Under the pieces are notes generated by a model that had not been told where the DNA came from, made no database searches, and worked only from the letters and a program-made list of their open reading frames with translations. Below, piece after piece: positions 14,862 to 16,333 of a stretch of DNA of 16,333 nt; the first letter of the stretch is position 1, and each line of letters begins with the position of its first letter. Both the position numbers and the translations under genes were made by a program. The stretch comes from Clostridia bacterium. GTDB taxonomy: Bacteria > Bacillota > Clostridia > UMGS1883. The stretch is from contig JAJQCX010000039.1 in the NCBI GenBank assembly GCA_021202495.1, positions 1-16,333 on the forward strand, read 5' to 3'.

Positions 14862-14890
14862 ATTTTAGCATACTAACTGTGACTTGTCAA
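14862..14890 (-). promoter_or_regulatory. Promoter of the marR-ABC operon
   Basis: On the minus strand, TTGACA (complement of 14885-14890), a 17-bp spacer and TAAAAT (complement of 14862-14867), with TG one base before the -10 (extended -10). This is the strongest promoter in the window. The start of the marR coding region is 56 bp downstream. Confidence 0.85.
14865..14876. promoter_or_regulatory. Candidate MarR operator
   Basis: TTAGCATACTAA contains the inverted repeat TTAG-N4-CTAA and overlaps the -10 box of the marR promoter, where a repressor would block RNA polymerase. A related TGCTAAtATTTTG lies on the plus strand at 14903-14915, matching TGCTAAaATATTG on the minus strand at 14859-14871. 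Confidence 0.5.
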
Positions 14891-14911
14891 TGGTTTTTCG
14901 CGTGCTAATAT
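14884..14911 (+). promoter_or_regulatory. Candidate divergent plus-strand promoter
   Basis: TTGTCA (14884-14889), a 16-bp spacer and TAATAT (14906-14911) with an extended TGC before it. It overlaps the -35 of the marR promoter on the other strand. It could drive hicBA from about 14918, or be fortuitous. Confidence 0.4.
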
Positions 14912-14949
14912 TTTGGGAGGTGAAATAATTTTAGTTTGGCAAAAATGTA

Positions 14950-14978
14950 TGGACAAATGGGGGTGAAGGTGATAAAAT
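14950..14978 (+). promoter_or_regulatory. Candidate hicBA promoter
   Basis: TGGACA (14950-14955) and TAAAAT (14973-14978) with a 17-bp spacer, 46 bp before the hicB start. One mismatch in each hexamer. Confidence 0.55.
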
Positions 14979-15024
14979 AAATACGATAGAAGAATGAAAT
15001 TTGCGAAATGGGGGTTGAAATGAT

Positions 15025-15231
15025 ATGTCGGTTAAATCAACTGTAATAATACAAAAAGAAGACGAGTGGTATGTTGCGACGGCGTTGGAAAGCGGCGTTG
15101 CGTCACAGGGCAGAACGATGGAAGAATCGCTGAATAATCTGCGCGAGGCGTTGGAGCTGTATTTTGAGGATAATGTGCCGGAGCAAAATAATGACAGTGT
15201 GTTTATAACAACAATGGAGGTAATGGTATAA
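15025..15231 (+). CDS. hicB: HicB-type antitoxin, short form
   Basis: A 68-residue protein recognised as HicB by its N-terminal partial RNase-H-like fold (VKSTVIIQKEDEWYVATALE, GVASQGRTMEESLNNLREAL, ELYFED) and by its partner. HicB neutralises HicA by binding over its active site. Many HicB proteins carry a C-terminal HTH or ribbon-helix-helix domain for operon autoregulation; this one ends soon after the fold core and has none visible. A G-rich stretch (TGGGGG, 15009-15014) lies about 10 nt before the ATG. Its stop overlaps the hicA start as TAATG, so translation is coupled. The antitoxin-first order is one of two known arrangements. Confidence 0.87.
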   Translation: MSVKSTVIIQKEDEWYVATALESGVASQGRTMEESLNNLREALELYFEDNVPEQNNDSVFITTMEVMV

Positions 15232-15455
15232 TGGGATCAAAATATCCTGTGCTTACGCCGTACAAAGTTGTCAAAACATTGGAGAAATTCGGCTTTGAGT
15301 TTGTGAGCCGAAAAGGAAGTCATATGAAGTATTCGGATGGGGAACATGTTGTGATAATTCCGAATCGTTCCGAGGCGGCAAGGGGTACTTTAAGAAGCAT
15401 TCTCAATATGGCGCAGATTAGCTTGGAAGAATTTTTGGAACAGGGCGGTTTTTAG
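15231..15455 (+). CDS. hicA: HicA-type mRNA interferase toxin
   Basis: A 74-residue protein of typical HicA (YcfA) size. The double-stranded-RNA-binding-like fold is visible as TPYKVVKTLEKFGFEFV, the conserved RKGSHMKY containing the catalytic His, HVVIIPNRSEAARGTLRSIL, and a C-terminal helix ISLEEFLE. Family knowledge: a ribonuclease that cleaves mRNA when HicB is lost. It overlaps the hicB stop by one base and is followed directly by a terminator. The key His is intact, so the toxin is likely active. Confidence 0.92.
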   Translation: MGSKYPVLTPYKVVKTLEKFGFEFVSRKGSHMKYSDGEHVVIIPNRSEAARGTLRSILNMAQISLEEFLEQGGF

Positions 15456-15490
15456 AAAAAGAAGCGTTGCTTGCAGCAGCGCTTCTTTTT
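15456..15490. terminator. Bidirectional terminator between hicA and the TraX-family gene
   Basis: AAAAAGAAGCG (15456-15466) and CGCTTCTTTTT (15480-15490) are perfectly complementary, and the stem extends inward to 15 bp with one G-U pair around the loop TTGCA. A and T tracts on both sides make it usable in both directions. It begins immediately after the hicA stop and includes two bases of the stop codon of the convergent gene. Confidence 0.88.
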
Positions 15491-16160
15491 AAGAGATGAT
15501 GAAATTGATTATATAAATTATCCCGAGGTGGAGGGGGTAGTAGGCGTAGAAAAAGTATTTGGGCATTTTAAAGCCGCGTTTGCCGTTGTAGAGGGCGAGA
15601 AGCGGGAGGGAGAGAAGGGATAGCCATTGATCGGGAGTGCGGACGAGTGCGACGAAAACGAGCCCTACGGCGGTGAGGACGAGGCGGGAGGGGCGGTTTG
15701 TGCCGATATAGATGAGCGGCGCGAGCATTATGCCGAAAAAGCCGTAGTCAATCGAAAAATCGGTTGAGGGGAGAAGGGAGGGGAGCTTTTCGGCGATGAA
15801 ATAGGCAAAGACAATGAGGCAGAGCATGACGGGAATATATCGCTTGTCTTTTGAAGCGAGGTCGAAAGAGCAGATGATGAGAATGGAAAAGGTGAAGGTT
15901 ATGAGAATGCATTGCTCGACGCTTCTTTCGGCTAAAAGATAGACGGCTTGGCAGAATACGCCGACGAGAAAGACGGTTAAAATGTAGCGCGGGCGGCTGT
16001 GGGTATAGCGGCAGCCTTCGGCAATCATATACGCGAAAATGGGTAAGGCGAGGCGTCCTACGGCGCGGAAGATTTGATTGCCGGGAAACATGACGACGCC
16101 GATGTGGTCGATTGTCATGGAAATAAGCGCGATAAGTTTTAATGCGTTGCCGCTGAGCAT
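15489..16160 (-). CDS. TraX-family integral membrane protein
   Basis: A 223-residue polytopic membrane protein. The N-terminus LSGNALKLIALISMTIDHIG is the family hallmark of TraX (PF05857-type), followed by RAVGRLALPIFAYMIAEGCRYT and several hydrophobic helices (ILTVFLVGVF, CILITFTFSILIICS, VMLCLIVFAYFIA, LVLTAVGLVFVAL), ending in a conserved-looking YFFYAYYPLHLGIIYIIN. In the F plasmid TraX acetylates pilin; chromosomal copies in Firmicutes have no established function and look like acyltransferase-type membrane proteins. I chose the ATG at 16160, with GGAGG 8-9 nt upstream, rather than the upstream ATG at 16316, which would place coding sequence in the tRNA and in a dispersed repeat. Apparently monocistronic; no conjugation genes are nearby. 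Confidence 0.88.
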   Translation of the reverse strand: MLSGNALKLIALISMTIDHIGVVMFPGNQIFRAVGRLALPIFAYMIAEGCRYTHSRPRYILTVFLVGVFCQAVYLLAERSVEQCILITFTFSILIICSFDLASKDKRYIPVMLCLIVFAYFIAEKLPSLLPSTDFSIDYGFFGIMLAPLIYIGTNRPSRLVLTAVGLVFVALVRTPDQWLSLLSLPLLALYNGKRGFKMPKYFFYAYYPLHLGIIYIINFIIS

Positions 16161-16193
16161 GGGGAATCCCTCCGAAAAATATAAATAAGGAAT

Positions 16194-16235
16194 GAACGTG
16201 CGAGCGCGTTCGATTATATCGCCTGCGGGCGGGGG
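16194..16235. repeat. Dispersed GC-rich repeat, copy 3 (divergent)
   Basis: GAACG, an 8-nt loop, CGTTCG, then ATTATA and, after a shortened middle, GCGGGCGGGGG. It shares the flanks of copies 1 and 2 but not their central CGCGCAGCTCG palindrome. On the minus strand it gives TATAAT at 16218-16213, upstream of the TraX-family gene, though without a good -35 box 16-18 bp away. Confidence 0.65.
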
Positions 16236-16252
16236 ATTATGCTTTTCCAACG

Positions 16253-16279
16253 AAAAAACCTCATTCTTACGAATGAGGT
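16253..16279 (-). terminator. Rho-independent terminator of the tRNA gene
   Basis: On the minus strand a 10-bp perfect stem, AACCTCATTC with loop GTAA and GAATGAGGTT, is followed by a T-run (complement of 16253-16258). The stem abuts, and shares one base with, the CCA end of the tRNA. Confidence 0.9.
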
Positions 16280-16333
16280 TGGAGCGGAAGACGAGATTCG
16301 AACTCGCGACGTTCACCTTGGCAAGGTGACGCT
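16280..16333 (-). tRNA. tRNA-Gly (anticodon GCC), 3' part
   Basis: Read on the minus strand, the anticodon arm is TCACC-TTGCCAA-GGTGA with anticodon GCC (complement of 16320-16322). A short variable loop follows, then the T arm GCGAG-TTCGAAT-CTCGT, the acceptor strand CTTCCGC, discriminator T and an encoded CCA ending at 16280. The 3' part matches the Bacillus-type tRNA-Gly(GCC). The 5' acceptor strand and D arm lie beyond the window edge. Confidence 0.95.

Noticed and set aside
14945..14980. 11-codon open frame before hicB
   Set aside because: Too short, not preceded by a well-spaced ribosome binding site, and it overlaps a promoter candidate.
16161..16316. N-terminal extension of the TraX-family protein to ATG 16316
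   Set aside because: It would translate a dispersed repeat, a terminator and part of a tRNA gene. The ATG at 16160 has GGAGG and the family-typical LSGNALK start.

Overview
The window looks like a chromosomal segment of a low-to-mid GC Gram-positive anaerobe, probably a gut- or rumen-type member of the Clostridia (Bacillota). The support is AGGAGG-type ribosome binding sites, sigma-A promoters with consensus spacing, Rho-independent terminators, a CCA-encoding tRNA-Gly(GCC), and a very large secreted carbohydrate-active protein controlled by AraC-type regulators. Family and genus cannot be assigned from the sequence alone.

Left part (1-10467): two tandem AraC/XylS-family regulators (256-1062 and 1077-1910) share one good promoter (177-205). 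A 407-bp intergenic region follows, holding a dispersed GC-rich repeat, a perfect 10-bp hairpin, a 17-bp operator-like inverted repeat and a TTGCGG-17-TATAAT promoter. It leads into a 2678-residue secreted protein (2318-10354): signal peptide, seven DNRLRE/CBM96-like beta-sandwich modules interleaved with eight MucBP-like beta-grasp modules, a BNR_4-type seven-bladed propeller with a His/His/Tyr/Arg set like that of ulvan-lyase-type polysaccharide lyases, a LamG-like domain and a C-terminal beta-sandwich. This is probably a regulator-plus-enzyme locus for an acidic plant or algal polysaccharide. A strong terminator closes it.

Middle (10462-10770): a 263-bp non-coding segment bounded by 23-bp perfect terminal inverted repeats looks like a MITE. 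It contains further copies of the dispersed repeats, and its A/T-rich ends coincide with the U-tracts of the two convergent terminators.

Right-middle (10776-14890, minus strand): an operon of a MarR repressor and two ABC half-transporters, each junction overlapping as ATGA. Motifs indicate a heterodimeric exporter with one degenerate ATP site. The first ABC gene is broken twice: a TAG replaces a conserved Trp at codon 12, and a one-base insertion causes a mid-gene frameshift. The second ABC gene and the MarR gene are intact.

Right end (14884-16333): a hicBA toxin-antitoxin pair (plus strand) converges on a TraX-family membrane protein gene (minus strand) over a shared bidirectional terminator. 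A third dispersed-repeat copy and the 3' part of tRNA-Gly(GCC), with its terminator, complete the window.

The most notable items are the giant modular propeller protein, the double-lesioned subunit of the ABC exporter, the MITE-like element and the repeat family that carries a minus-strand TATAAT. I found no evidence of a CRISPR array, phage, IS transposase or defence island.
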